This document shows, piece by piece, positions 8,624 through 17,744 of a DNA stretch of 64,000 nt (its first letter is position 1; each line of letters begins with the position of its first letter). Both the position numbers and the translations under genes were made by a program. Under the pieces are notes generated by a model. It was not told the DNA's origin. It saw nothing but the letters and a program-made list of their open reading frames with translations, and made no database searches. The DNA comes from Lacticaseibacillus daqingensis (GTDB taxonomy: Bacteria > Bacillota > Bacilli > Lactobacillales > Lactobacillaceae): the NCBI RefSeq assembly GCF_003946115.1, contig NZ_RHOH01000002.1, positions 248,001 through 312,000 on the forward strand. Direction: 5' to 3'.

Positions 8624-9805
8624 TTAAGCTTGCGGCCCCTGCATGCGGCCCGAGGTGTAGTCGAGCAGGTGGTTCTTGAGGTCGTTTTCCATATTGGAAA
8701 GCTCGGCCTCGGCGGCTTTGCGCTTGGCACGGCCGTCCTGCTGGATCTGCAGCGTCTGCTTGAGGGTGTCGACCAGGTCGTTTTGGGTCTGGGTGAGTGT
8801 CTCGATGTCCACGACGCCGCGCTCGTTTTCCTTGGCGGTTTCGACCGCGCTGATCTTGAGCATGGCGGCGTTTTTCTTCAACAGGTCATTGGTGGTTTCA
8901 GAGACCTGGCGCTGCGCGGTGACGGCGTCTTTTTGCCGCAACAGGGTGAGGGCGATCGCCACTTGGTTCTTCCACAACGGGATGGCCGTGTTGACGCTGG
9001 CCTGAATTTTTTCGGCCAGTGCTTGGTTGGTATTTTGAATCAGGCGGATCTGCGGCGCCTGCTGCAGGGTGATCTGCCGGGCCAACTGCAGGTCATAGGC
9101 GCGCTTTTCCAGGCGGGCCTGGAATTGCTTGAGGTCGTTGACTTCCTGCACCTTCATCTGATCGCCGGAGGCCTGCGCATCTGCGAGGGCGGCGGGGATG
9201 GTGGTTTGGTCCAGCTCCTGCAGTTTCATCTGCGCGGCGGCGATGTAGATGTTCAGCGCGTCAAAGTACGCCTTGTTCTGGCCGTACAGCTCATCGAGCA
9301 TCTTGTTGTCGGTCAGCAGGCCTTGCTGCTCCTTTTCCAGGCGGCTGGCGATGGCGTCGATCTGGGCGCCAATCTTCTGGTACTTGGCCGTGATCTCAAA
9401 AATCGAGCGGCGCACCTTGCCGAACATCTTCTTGAAGATGTTGTTGTTTTCGGCGCGCAGTTCATCAGGGTTGGCCTCGTTCAGGCGGGCCATCAGGCTG
9501 GTCAGCGCGTCGCCGACCGCGCCAGTGTCTTGGCTTTGCACCTGGTTCAGCATAGTTTGGGAGAATTGCCCAAGCTGTTTTTGCGCCGCCGCGCCATAGG
9601 TCATCACCGCGTCTTGGGTTTTGACGTCCAGCTGCTTGGCCAGCTCATGGGCCTGGGCCTCTTGCTCGGGGGTCAGGCGCGCACTGGGGTTCGCCGCCTC
9701 AGCCGCGGCCGCTGGCGTGGGCTGGGGGGTGGCGGCAAACGGCTGGCTCAGCAGGTCGTTCACAAGGGATTGAGAATCGGTGGTTTGGGGTTGTTCGTCA
9801 CTCAT
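8624..9805 (-). CDS. telA: TelA/KlaA family toxic-anion-resistance protein
   Basis: A 393-residue soluble protein, mostly long helices, of the TelA (toxic anion resistance) family. The family was first tied to tellurite resistance and is now associated with envelope stress in Gram-positives. Family-typical regions are [47 protein letters not shown] and [20 protein letters not shown]. It has an Ala/Pro-rich N-terminus and no catalytic motif. GGAG lies seven bases ahead of the ATG. It overlaps the end of xpaC by eight bases, and the pair forms one operon. The molecular function is not known to me. Confidence 0.9.
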   Translation of the reverse strand: MSDEQPQTTDSQSLVNDLLSQPFAATPQPTPAAAAEAANPSARLTPEQEAQAHELAKQLDVKTQDAVMTYGAAAQKQLGQFSQTMLNQVQSQDTGAVGDALTSLMARLNEANPDELRAENNNIFKKMFGKVRRSIFEITAKYQKIGAQIDAIASRLEKEQQGLLTDNKMLDELYGQNKAYFDALNIYIAAAQMKLQELDQTTIPAALADAQASGDQMKVQEVNDLKQFQARLEKRAYDLQLARQITLQQAPQIRLIQNTNQALAEKIQASVNTAIPLWKNQVAIALTLLRQKDAVTAQRQVSETTNDLLKKNAAMLKISAVETAKENERGVVDIETLTQTQNDLVDTLKQTLQIQQDGRAKRKAAEAELSNMENDLKNHLLDYTSGRMQGPQA

Positions 9806-10526
9806 GCGTATGCTCCATTTCTTCTTGAACGGGTTGTTTGGAAAGGGTGCGGCCGGGCTGAACGGTGGATTCGGTCAGCCGCGGCGTGGTTTGCTTACGC
9901 GCCAAGTTGATGTCGGCGCTCAGGGCCTCGAGGTCATTTTCCACGAACGCCGCGTAGTCCTGGCGAATGCTTTCGGCCAGATCGCTCAGCGTATTGGCGG
10001 CGGTTGTCAGCACGGTGTAAGTGTCCGATGTTTTGACCTCGTGGTGGCTGATCTCCTCGTATTTCTCGGCGATGCGCACCAGGTTGGGCAACTGCTCGTA
10101 GATAAAGTGGCCGGCGTTAGCCAGCTGGGCGGGCGTTTTGACCACGGCCTTGAAGTAGGCGTGCAGGACATCTTGCAGGTCGTGATTCAAGGCCACCGCG
10201 CGGATCTTGGGAACGCGATCGGCAATCGCATCGAATTGGCGAATTTGCTCGGCGGCGGTGTCCATGGTGTCCCGAAACAGGTCGACTTCACTGTCACTGA
10301 GGCCAGAGTCCGCGTAGTGGGCCGCCATGGCTTCAGTGAGCGGTGGGGTGTCCTCGAGGACTTGTGGCCGGGGGCGTGACAGCTCCCCGATCAGCCGGGC
10401 TCCGCCGAAGACCACGGCCACGAACAGCGCAAGCCACCATTGACCGCTCAGCGCTCCGAGGGCGAAGCCGCCGACCGTCCAAAGGGCAATGCGCCAGAGG
10501 CGAATGCGTTTTTGCGTTTTTTTCAC
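9798..10526 (-). CDS. xpaC: XpaC family protein (5-bromo-4-chloroindolyl phosphate hydrolysis)
   Basis: A 242-residue protein of the XpaC family, commonly encoded with TelA. Residues ~10-45 form one long or two short membrane segments ([36 protein letters not shown]). The rest is a helical cytoplasmic region ([51 protein letters not shown]). The family name comes from an X-phosphate hydrolysis phenotype and no phosphatase motif is visible. GTG start with AGGAAG nine bases ahead. It is the first gene of the telA operon and probably places TelA near the membrane. Confidence 0.85.
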   Translation of the reverse strand: MKKTQKRIRLWRIALWTVGGFALGALSGQWWLALFVAVVFGGARLIGELSRPRPQVLEDTPPLTEAMAAHYADSGLSDSEVDLFRDTMDTAAEQIRQFDAIADRVPKIRAVALNHDLQDVLHAYFKAVVKTPAQLANAGHFIYEQLPNLVRIAEKYEEISHHEVKTSDTYTVLTTAANTLSDLAESIRQDYAAFVENDLEALSADINLARKQTTPRLTESTVQPGRTLSKQPVQEEMEHTHE

Positions 10527-10634
10527 GGCGCGTCACTTCCTAATCTCTTATTCATCGTGCCTTAAGTTTACCATAGAACAAAGTGCGGAATATCCGCCCT
10601 AAGATGGACTTTACTTTAGTTTTGATTAAGCCGT

Positions 10635-10662
10635 TTGTAAAGCGGCACAAGATTGGTATCAT
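10635..10662 (+). promoter_or_regulatory. Promoter of nudF
   Basis: TTGTAA (10635-10640), a 16-base spacer, and TATCAT (10657-10662) preceded by TGG (extended -10), 24 bases before the start codon. Confidence 0.6.
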
Positions 10663-10685
10663 TGAACCAGAAAGGGTGAGACACG

Positions 10686-11228
10686 ATGGAACGCAAACTG
10701 GACGCAACCACATTATATGAAGGTCGGGTGCTGACGCTGACAAGGGTGCGCGTTGAGCTCCCCGATGGGCGCCGGCAAGTGCGCGAGATCGTGCACACCA
10801 ATGGCGCGGCCGGGGTCTTGGCGCACCGCGGCGAGCGCGTGCTGTTCGTGCGTCAGTGGCGCACCCCGCTGAACCAGGAGACACTGGAGCTACCGGCGGG
10901 ACGGATCGAACCTGGTGAGACGGCACTCGCTTGCGCCAAGCGCGAGCTTAACGAGGAGGGCCAGCTTGCGGCCAACCACTGGCAGCCGCTGACGGCCTTT
11001 TACCAAAGCGCCGGGTTCTCTGACGCGCACTTGACGCTGTTTGAGGCGCATCAGTTGCACCGACCAGACGTGCAGCGCCCGCTGGATGACGGCGAGGTGC
11101 TTGACGGGACCTGGTTGACACTGGCGGAGGCGCAGCAGGCGCAAGCGACGGGGCTGATCTGCGACGCCAAAACCGTCATCGGCTTGGCGTTGTGGCAACT
11201 GCAATGCATGGAGGGGACCAATGGCTGA
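10686..11228 (+). CDS. nudF: Nudix hydrolase, ADP-ribose pyrophosphatase type
   Basis: A 180-residue Nudix enzyme expected to split ADP-ribose into AMP and ribose 5-phosphate. The Nudix box is intact: GRIEPGETALACAKRELNEEGQL fits G-x5-E-x7-RE-U-x-EE-x-G-U. Upstream VLFVRQWRTPLNQETLELPAG and downstream AFYQSAGFSDAHLTLFEA follow the pattern of ADP-ribose-specific members. Start codon has GAAAGGGTGAG ahead. The small membrane-protein gene overlaps its last eight bases, and the nucleosidase gene follows. Confidence 0.9.
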   Translation: MERKLDATTLYEGRVLTLTRVRVELPDGRRQVREIVHTNGAAGVLAHRGERVLFVRQWRTPLNQETLELPAGRIEPGETALACAKRELNEEGQLAANHWQPLTAFYQSAGFSDAHLTLFEAHQLHRPDVQRPLDDGEVLDGTWLTLAEAQQAQATGLICDAKTVIGLALWQLQCMEGTNG

Positions 11229-11475
11229 GATCAAGACGCGCAAGGCATACCGCCAGGCGCAACACACCGAGGAAACGGAAGCGGCCGCGCGCGATGCGAA
11301 GCGGCGATCGGTTGAGCGGGAATACGCGAAGGAAAACCGGGCGCACCCCACCACCGGGCGCTTTGATGAGGTGACCTACAAGCGCGTCAACAGCCTCAAG
11401 AAGAAGCTGAACTGGGCGATCGGCATTGTGATCGTGCTGATCGCGCTGGTGGCGGGCGTGCTCTTTTGGTTGTGA
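11221..11475 (+). CDS. Small single-pass membrane protein of unknown function
   Basis: 84 residues: a highly charged cytoplasmic N-terminus (~60 residues, rich in Arg/Glu/Lys) and one C-terminal membrane helix (LNWAIGIVIVLIALVAGVLFWL), a tail-anchored layout. Its ATG overlaps the end of nudF, with GGAGG ahead, so it is translated with nudF. I do not recognise a named family. Similar small proteins between nudF and the MTA/SAH nucleosidase are common in lactobacilli as I recall it, which argues that it is a real gene. Confidence 0.75.
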   Translation: MAEIKTRKAYRQAQHTEETEAAARDAKRRSVEREYAKENRAHPTTGRFDEVTYKRVNSLKKKLNWAIGIVIVLIALVAGVLFWL

Positions 11476-11498
11476 CTGACTTAAAGTGAGCGTAAAAT
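11470..11498 (+). promoter_or_regulatory. Promoter of the MTA/SAH nucleosidase gene
   Basis: TTGTGA (11470-11475), a 17-base spacer, and TAAAAT (11493-11498), about 50 bases before the start codon. Confidence 0.6.
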
Positions 11499-11550
11499 AA
11501 GGGCTTGTGCCCCACGCGGTCAAGCGTGCGGCAAGATAGGAGAGAATTCA

Positions 11551-12246
11551 ATGAAGTTAGGCGTCATCTGTGCGATGGAAGAAGAGATCCGCACGTTACT
11601 GGGGCAACTGGACAACCAACAGGAACAGGTCTTTGCCAGTCAAACGTATTACAGCGGCACCATTGACGGTGTGGCTGTCACGCTGGTCGAATGCGGCATC
11701 GGCAAAGTGCAAGCGGCAATGACCACCGCCGTTTTGATCAACGAGTATCACCCGGATGTCGTGATCAACACCGGCTCCGCAGGGGGGATCGGCCCGGCAC
11801 TCAACATTGGCGATGTCGTGATCGCCAGCAGCGTGGCTTATCACGATGTCGACTCGACCGCGTTTGGCTACCTGCCGGGGCAGCTACCACAGCAGCCACA
11901 ACGGTTTGAAAGCGATCCGGCGCTGGTGCAGGCGATCGCTACCGCCGCCAACACGGTGGCCTTGACTACCCACGTCGGCCTGATCGTTTCTGGGGATCAG
12001 TTCATCAACAGCACTGCGGCCATCGCACGCATTCACGGGATCTACCCCGAAGCGCTGGCGGCCGAGATGGAAGGCGCGGCGATTGGCCAAGTCGCCAGCC
12101 AGTTCCACGTGCCGTTCGTGGTGATTCGCGCGATGAGCGACACGGGGGACGAAAGCGCCAGCGTCAACTTCGACACGTTCATCATTGAGGCCGGCAAGCA
12201 AAGCGCCGCGATGCTTCTGGCTTACATTCAGCAGCTGGCCGCCTAG
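11551..12246 (+). CDS. mtnN: 5'-methylthioadenosine/S-adenosylhomocysteine nucleosidase
   Basis: A 231-residue cytoplasmic enzyme that removes adenine from MTA and S-adenosylhomocysteine, recycling methyl-donor by-products and feeding the LuxS branch. Family signatures: MKLGVICAMEEEIRTLL at the N-terminus with the catalytic-region Glu, NTGSAGGIG, GDVVIASSVAYHDVD, the purine-site stretch AAEMEGAAIGQVA, and VVIRAMSDTGD with the catalytic Asp. Length is typical. Start has GATAGGAGAG ahead. The cysteine desulfurase gene follows after 21 bases, probably on the same transcript. Confidence 0.95.
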   Translation: MKLGVICAMEEEIRTLLGQLDNQQEQVFASQTYYSGTIDGVAVTLVECGIGKVQAAMTTAVLINEYHPDVVINTGSAGGIGPALNIGDVVIASSVAYHDVDSTAFGYLPGQLPQQPQRFESDPALVQAIATAANTVALTTHVGLIVSGDQFINSTAAIARIHGIYPEALAAEMEGAAIGQVASQFHVPFVVIRAMSDTGDESASVNFDTFIIEAGKQSAAMLLAYIQQLAA

Positions 12247-12267
12247 CGGTCTAAAGGAGTTCAAAAC

Positions 12268-13416
12268 ATGCACACTTACCTCGATAATGCCGCCACGACA
12301 CCGATGGCTCAGCAGGTCATCGCGGTGATGGCAGAACAAATGCAACAGGATTTTGGCAACCCGAGTTCTACGCACTGGTTCGGGCGCACGGCCCACACGG
12401 TGATGGACCAAAGCCGCCAGACGCTGGCGCAAAGCATTGGCGCTAAGCCGACGGAACTGCAGTTCACCAGCGGCGCGACGGAGGCGAATAACACCGCCAT
12501 CCTGCAAACGGCCCACAGCCGCCAGGCGCTCGGGCGGCACATCATCACCACCGCCATTGAGCATCCGAGCGTCTTGAAGCCGATGGCCCAGCTTGAGCAG
12601 GAAGGCTTTACGGTGACGTATCTGCCGGTGGACGAAACCGGCCAGATCAGTCTGGCGGATTTTGACGCCGCGCTGGATGACGAAACGATCCTAGTGTCCG
12701 TCATGATGGGGAACAATGAGATGGGCAGCCACTTGCCGATCGCGGCCATCGGGACTCGGTTGGCGGCGCACCAGGCGTGGTTTCACACAGATGCGACCCA
12801 GGCGTACGGGTTGTTGCCGATCGATGTTGACGCGTTGGGCGTTGACCTGCTCAGCGTCTCGGCGCATAAGCTCAATGGGCCCAAGGGCGTTGGCTTTTTG
12901 TACCGGCGAGCCGACCACAACTTCCCGCCGCTGATGCGCGGGGGTGAGCAGGAGATGAAGCGCCGCGCCGGCACGGAAAATGTCGTCAGCATCGCGGGCT
13001 TTGCCGAGGCTGTGCGCCTGATCTCGGATCAGGAAAAGGCGGATCGGCAGGCGAAGTACCTCGGGTTCAAGCACCAGATCATGGCAGGCTTGCGTGCGGC
13101 AGATGTGGCGTTTGAAGTCAACGGCACCGTTCAGGCCGATGCGCTCAACCACGTGTTCAACCTCTGGTTCCCGGGTGTTTCGACCTATGCGCTTCAGACC
13201 AATCTTGATCTGGCGGGCTTTGCCGTGTCCGGCGGGTCGGCCTGCACGGCGGGCAGTCTCGAGCCCTCGCATGTGCTGACCGCGATGTATGGGGCGGCGA
13301 GCCCCCGTATTGCCGAATCGATTCGTGTCAGCTTCGGCAGCACCACGACCGCGCTTGAAATCACCCAGTTCACGACGGTGCTGACCAAGATTGTGACCCG
13401 TTTGCGCAAGAAGTAG
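12268..13416 (+). CDS. Cysteine desulfurase (NifS/IscS family)
   Basis: A 382-residue PLP enzyme that takes sulfur from cysteine as a persulfide. Visible landmarks: YLDNAATTPM at the N-terminus, FTSGATEANN, the cofactor-binding lysine in SAHKLNGPKG, and the mobile-loop catalytic cysteine in SGGSACTAGSLEPSHVL. An AAAGGAG site precedes the ATG. With the DUF1831 gene and mnmA downstream, this copy is likely dedicated to sulfur transfer for tRNA 2-thiouridine, as with the desulfurase next to mnmA in B. subtilis; no Isc scaffold gene is nearby. Confidence 0.93.
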   Translation: MHTYLDNAATTPMAQQVIAVMAEQMQQDFGNPSSTHWFGRTAHTVMDQSRQTLAQSIGAKPTELQFTSGATEANNTAILQTAHSRQALGRHIITTAIEHPSVLKPMAQLEQEGFTVTYLPVDETGQISLADFDAALDDETILVSVMMGNNEMGSHLPIAAIGTRLAAHQAWFHTDATQAYGLLPIDVDALGVDLLSVSAHKLNGPKGVGFLYRRADHNFPPLMRGGEQEMKRRAGTENVVSIAGFAEAVRLISDQEKADRQAKYLGFKHQIMAGLRAADVAFEVNGTVQADALNHVFNLWFPGVSTYALQTNLDLAGFAVSGGSACTAGSLEPSHVLTAMYGAASPRIAESIRVSFGSTTTALEITQFTTVLTKIVTRLRKK

Positions 13417-13479
13417 CGTGCACGAGTACCGACGACAATGGTAGAATGAGAGGGTATTCAACGCGAGGAGTGTGATCAC

Positions 13480-13821
13480 ATGGCATTAGCGACAACGGGG
13501 TCGGTATTGGGCGACCCGAAGACTTATCAAATTAGCCCGAACCTGAAGCGGTACACGTTGATCGACTTGGGCTTTGTGCAGACGAAGAACGGCAACTTCC
13601 AGCTGGAGCGCAGCTTGGATCCCAACTCACCGTTCACGGCGGCTAACAAGCTCAAGGTGACGGTCAAAAAGGACCTGTCCGCCTTTCAGATGAGTGCCAC
13701 CACCGGTAACGGGCTCAAGGCCGTCAACATCTTTAAGGATGAGAAAACCGCAGACAATGTCGAACAGTACCACTACTTGATCGAGAACATGATCGAGCGG
13801 TCGGTGCTGGTGGCGCTGTAG
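13480..13821 (+). CDS. DUF1831 family protein
   Basis: A 113-residue soluble protein matching DUF1831, a small lactic-acid-bacterial family of unknown role. Recognisable stretches are YQISPNLKRYTLIDLGF, KNGNFQLERSLDPNSP and the C-terminal EQYHYLIENMIERSVL. There are no cysteines and no catalytic motif. GAGGAG lies ahead of the ATG. Its steady position between a cysteine desulfurase and mnmA suggests an accessory role in tRNA thiolation, but that is context only. Confidence 0.85.
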   Translation: MALATTGSVLGDPKTYQISPNLKRYTLIDLGFVQTKNGNFQLERSLDPNSPFTAANKLKVTVKKDLSAFQMSATTGNGLKAVNIFKDEKTADNVEQYHYLIENMIERSVLVAL

Positions 13822-13829
13822 GCGATGCA

Positions 13830-13853
13830 AAAGGCTGCTTAGGCAGCCTTTTT
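13830..13853 (+). terminator. Terminator after the DUF1831 gene
   Basis: AAAGGCTGC / GCAGCCTTT stem with a four-base loop, running into TTTTT. Confidence 0.82.
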
Positions 13854-13874
13854 GCGTGGTCGGCGGGCCACTAA

Positions 13875-15101
<1,227 letters not shown>

Positions 15102-15107
15102 TCCTGA

Positions 15108-15134
15108 AGCAGCCACTTTGCTGGCTGCTTTTTG
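15108..15134 (+). terminator. Terminator of mnmA
   Basis: AAGCAGCC / GGCTGCTT stem with an eight-base loop, then a run of five T. Confidence 0.8.
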
Positions 15135-15180
15135 CGTGGCCAGATGATAAAATAAAGCAAACGTATGTACGGAGGACGCC

Positions 15181-15699
15181 ATGGATACCATCACTTATGC
15201 TTCACCGCTGGGCCCACTGACCCTTTTGGCCGATCAAGCCGCTTTGGTGGGCTGTTGGTTTGATTCTCAGGCCTACTTTGGCGGGGCGTTTGACCTCGCG
15301 CAGGCGCACCATCGAGAGACGCCGGTGTTGCAGGCGGCCAGTGCCTGGCTGGACGCCTACTTTGCCGGGCGCCAACCCACGCAAAAGGTGCCGCTGCGCC
15401 TAACCGGGACTCCGTTTCGACAGGCGGTGGCGGCACAGCTCCAGCAGATCCCCTGGGGTCACACGGTCACGTATCAGGCGTTGGCCGCGCGCTTGGCGCA
15501 TACTGGCCGTGTGACCAGTCCGCGGGCGATCGGTGGGGCGGTGGGTCATAATCCGCTCAGCTTGTTTGTCCCATGTCACCGGGTGGTGGCCGTGTCGGGT
15601 GCGCTGACCGGGTACGCCGGTGGGTTGCGTCGCAAGGTTGCGCTACTCGAGTTGGAGGGCGTGCCAGTCGATCGTGTGCATGATCGGATTGACAAGTGA
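15181..15699 (+). CDS. ogt: Methylated-DNA-protein cysteine methyltransferase
   Basis: A 172-residue suicide repair protein that moves O6-alkyl groups from guanine to its own cysteine. The acceptor motif is in LFVPCHRVVA (PCHR), preceded by the helix-turn-helix region QIPWGHTVTYQALAARL and followed by GYAGGLRRKVALLELEG. Start has GGAGG ahead. Its last codons run into the first of three tandem palindromes that precede the next gene pair, so the promoter of that pair overlaps the ogt 3' end. Confidence 0.95.
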   Translation: MDTITYASPLGPLTLLADQAALVGCWFDSQAYFGGAFDLAQAHHRETPVLQAASAWLDAYFAGRQPTQKVPLRLTGTPFRQAVAAQLQQIPWGHTVTYQALAARLAHTGRVTSPRAIGGAVGHNPLSLFVPCHRVVAVSGALTGYAGGLRRKVALLELEGVPVDRVHDRIDK

Positions 15700-15741
15700 A
15701 CTTGGCAAGCGTACGCTTGGACTGACAAGTTAACTTGGCAA
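15689..15741 (+). promoter_or_regulatory. Promoter with three tandem CAAG...CTTG palindromes (putative operators)
   Basis: TTGACA (15689-15694) and a poor -10 TACGCT (15712-15717) at 17-base spacing are covered by three palindromes: CAAGTGAACTTG (15693-15704), CAAGCGTACGCTTG (15706-15719) and CAAGTTAACTTG (15726-15737). The outer two are embedded in 19-base direct repeats differing at one base. This looks like an operator array for the XRE regulator encoded two genes downstream; that link is inference. Confidence 0.7.
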
Positions 15742-15754
15742 TGGAGGCGGAAGG

Positions 15755-16120
15755 ATGAAAAAAGCAACGATTTTGGCGCGCAGTCGGCGCGCCAACCTGC
15801 TGGGGGATGAGCGCGATCGGCAGGTGCGGGCGGCCGCTGATCAGATGGGACACCTCATCGTGTGGTGGGGGCTGTTGCTCGTGTTGCTGGCAGGGTTGAT
15901 CCAGCAGCTGCGCGGCGCCACACCGTGGGTGACGCCGTGGTTGCCACTGGCGCTGCTGAGTTGGGATGACTGCGCGCAAGCGGTGGTGCGCCTGCGCCGT
16001 GCACCGGGGCGGGTAGTGGGCTGGCCGCGGATCGAAGCGTGGAGCGCCGGCGTGATGGCGGTGGCCGGCACAGTCTTGTGCCTCATCTCGCTGCTAGAGG
16101 CACACGGATGGACCAGCTGA
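15755..16120 (+). CDS. Two- to three-helix membrane protein paired with an XRE regulator
   Basis: 121 residues. A basic N-terminus (MKKATILARSRRANLLGDERDRQVRAAAD) precedes hydrophobic segments at about 33-50, 58-70 and 95-114. I do not recognise a named family with certainty; it resembles small membrane proteins often encoded with 60-70-residue Cro-like regulators in Firmicutes. GGAGGCGGAAGG lies ahead of the ATG. The regulator gene overlaps its last 13 bases. Pairing and overlap suggest the membrane protein senses a signal or modulates the regulator, which is not shown by sequence alone. Confidence 0.75.
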   Translation: MKKATILARSRRANLLGDERDRQVRAAADQMGHLIVWWGLLLVLLAGLIQQLRGATPWVTPWLPLALLSWDDCAQAVVRLRRAPGRVVGWPRIEAWSAGVMAVAGTVLCLISLLEAHGWTS

Positions 16121-16311
16121 CGCTGCATACGCACCTCAAGCAGGCGCGCACGGCGCAAGGCCTGTCGCAGCAGGCGCTGGCAGACCTTGTGGGGGTGTCG
16201 CGTAACACGATCAGCTCGATTGAAACCGGCCAGTTCTCGCCCACGGCGAAGTTAGCGTTGGTGCTGTCCGTGGCGCTCGACGTGTCCTTTGAGGAGCTGT
16301 TTTACTTTTAA
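16108..16311 (+). CDS. Small XRE-family transcriptional regulator
   Basis: 67 residues, almost entirely one helix-turn-helix domain: LKQARTAQGLSQQALADLVGVSRNTISSIETGQFSPTAKLALVLSVALDVSFEELFYF. The recognition helix is VSRNTISSIE. Proteins of this short Cro-like type act as dimers on palindromes. The start overlaps the upstream membrane gene, so the two are coupled. The three CAAG...CTTG palindromes in front of the operon are the obvious candidate sites, giving autoregulation. Confidence 0.88.
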   Translation: MDQLTLHTHLKQARTAQGLSQQALADLVGVSRNTISSIETGQFSPTAKLALVLSVALDVSFEELFYF

Positions 16312-16346
16312 TGTCTGGCAGGCGTCTACGTTCGCTGCCCGAACCC

Positions 16347-16375
16347 TTGAATTGTCGCCGCAGAATCGCGATAAT
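16347..16375 (+). promoter_or_regulatory. Promoter of the phosphatase-TPR-recD2 operon
   Basis: TTGAAT (16347-16352), 17-base spacer, GATAAT (16370-16375), about 30 bases before the GTG start. Confidence 0.6.
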
Positions 16376-16405
16376 TAAAGAGATACAATCGAAGGGGGAC
16401 CAAAC

Positions 16406-17068
16406 GTGACGCGGTTATACTTTGTTCGACACGGGAAGACACAGTGGAATCTGGCGGGGCGCTACCAGGGGGCTAACGGGGATTCACCGTTGCTACCGGA
16501 GAGTTACACGCAGATCGCGCAACTGGCCGCGTGCCTGCGACCGATCCACTTCGCGCACGCGTACGTGAGCCCACTGCCGCGCGCCCAAAAAACGGCGGCT
16601 GCGCTGATCGCCGCCCTTGATCAACCGATCCCGACGACCACGACGGCGGGGATGCGGGAGTTCAATCTGGGCAAGATGGAAGGCATGAAGTTTGCCGACG
16701 TCGCGAAACGCTACCCCAAGGAACTGCAGGCCTTTCGGCACGCGCCGGCTGATTACGATCCCACCGCGATCGACGGGGAGACGTTTCCCGCGCTGATCGC
16801 CCGCATGCAACCGGTGGTGCTGGATGCGGTCAGGGCGGATGAAACTGGGCGTGAAAACCTGCTGTTTGTCAGCCATGGGGCTGCCCTTGTCGCCTTGATC
16901 CAGAGCCTGCTGGGCACGCCCATTGCGCAGATGCGAAAAGACGGTGGGTTGACCAATTCCAGCGTGACGATCCTCGAGGCCAGCAGTGCGACCTTGCCGT
17001 TCAAGCTGATTCGCTGGAACGACACGCACTTTTTGACGCGCACCCCTGACCCCACCGATACGATTTAG
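16406..17068 (+). CDS. Histidine phosphatase (phosphoglycerate-mutase-like)
   Basis: A 220-residue histidine-phosphatase-family enzyme. The phosphohistidine motif is LYFVRHGKTQWN near the N-terminus; the second catalytic region is LLFVSHGAALVAL. SPLPRAQKTAAAL and REFNLGKMEGMKF supply the other active-site Arg and Glu. Sequence does not separate a broad-specificity phosphatase from a cofactor-dependent mutase, but the divergent middle part and operon context favour a phosphatase. GTG start with GAAGGGGGA ahead. A TPR protein and recD2 follow. Confidence 0.85.
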   Translation: MTRLYFVRHGKTQWNLAGRYQGANGDSPLLPESYTQIAQLAACLRPIHFAHAYVSPLPRAQKTAAALIAALDQPIPTTTTAGMREFNLGKMEGMKFADVAKRYPKELQAFRHAPADYDPTAIDGETFPALIARMQPVVLDAVRADETGRENLLFVSHGAALVALIQSLLGTPIAQMRKDGGLTNSSVTILEASSATLPFKLIRWNDTHFLTRTPDPTDTI

Positions 17069-17087
17069 TGATTTCAAGGAGGCCATA

Positions 17088-17744
17088 ATGGCAGATTCAA
17101 TGATCGCGCAGTTTAACCGCGGAGACCACGACGCGGCGATCCAGGCAGCCGTGCAGGCCATCGACGCCAAGCCGACGGACCCGAAGCGCTACGCCACGCT
17201 TGCCACAATGCTGATCGGCATTCACGCTTACGATGAGGCGAGCCAGCTGATCCTGCGCGCGCAGGGACTGTTTCCGGGAGACCGAGAGCTGACTTACGAC
17301 GCCGGCTTGCTGGCGTATGCCCAGGAGAACTACCTGTTGGCCACACGTTACTTCAAGCAGCTGACTGCAGCGCATCCGCTGCGCGCCGATGCGCAGTACA
17401 TGCTGGCGCTGTGCTACCAGCAGCTCGACCAGCCACAGCTGGCACTGGCATTCGCGCTGACGGCGCACGAGGCGGACCGCACGCGCGTGGACGCGGCACT
17501 GTTGGCCGCGGAGCTCCTGCTGGCGCTCGGTGTGTTCGACCAGGCTGGCGCGATGCTGACCCCATTTTTAAAGATGAAAGACGCCAAGGTGCTGTTCACG
17601 TATGGCATGGCGCAAGTCGGTGCCGGTCGCGATGGCAGTGCGTGGCTCGACGCGGCTAAGGCGCTCGACCCCGCCGGTTACGACCAGCAGGCCAAGCAGG
17701 TGCGCGATATCGCAGGCTTCTTGAAGGCACAGGCGCATGAGTGA
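17088..17744 (+). CDS. TPR-repeat protein upstream of recD2
   Basis: 218 residues forming about five to six tetratricopeptide-like helix pairs (for instance DHDAAIQAAVQAIDAKPTDPKRYATLATMLI and NYLLATRYFKQLTAAHPLRADAQYMLALCYQQLDQPQLALAFALTAHEAD). There is no signal peptide, membrane segment or enzyme motif, so it is a cytoplasmic scaffold of unknown partner. A perfect AAGGAGG site precedes the ATG. The recD2 start overlaps its last eight bases. TPR proteins of this kind upstream of recD2 are also found in related Firmicutes as I recall it. Confidence 0.85.
   Translation: MADSMIAQFNRGDHDAAIQAAVQAIDAKPTDPKRYATLATMLIGIHAYDEASQLILRAQGLFPGDRELTYDAGLLAYAQENYLLATRYFKQLTAAHPLRADAQYMLALCYQQLDQPQLALAFALTAHEADRTRVDAALLAAELLLALGVFDQAGAMLTPFLKMKDAKVLFTYGMAQVGAGRDGSAWLDAAKALDPAGYDQQAKQVRDIAGFLKAQAHE

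Noticed and set aside
8579-9910. 443-codon plus-strand frame over telA
   Set aside because: Antisense to telA, starts in the terminator region, with a Leu/Gly/Val-rich repetitive product and no family match.
15690-15741. The 19-base direct repeats downstream of ogt as a transposon or attachment-site trace
   Set aside because: They are palindromic, overlap a promoter and precede a regulator gene, which fits operators better than insertion scars.
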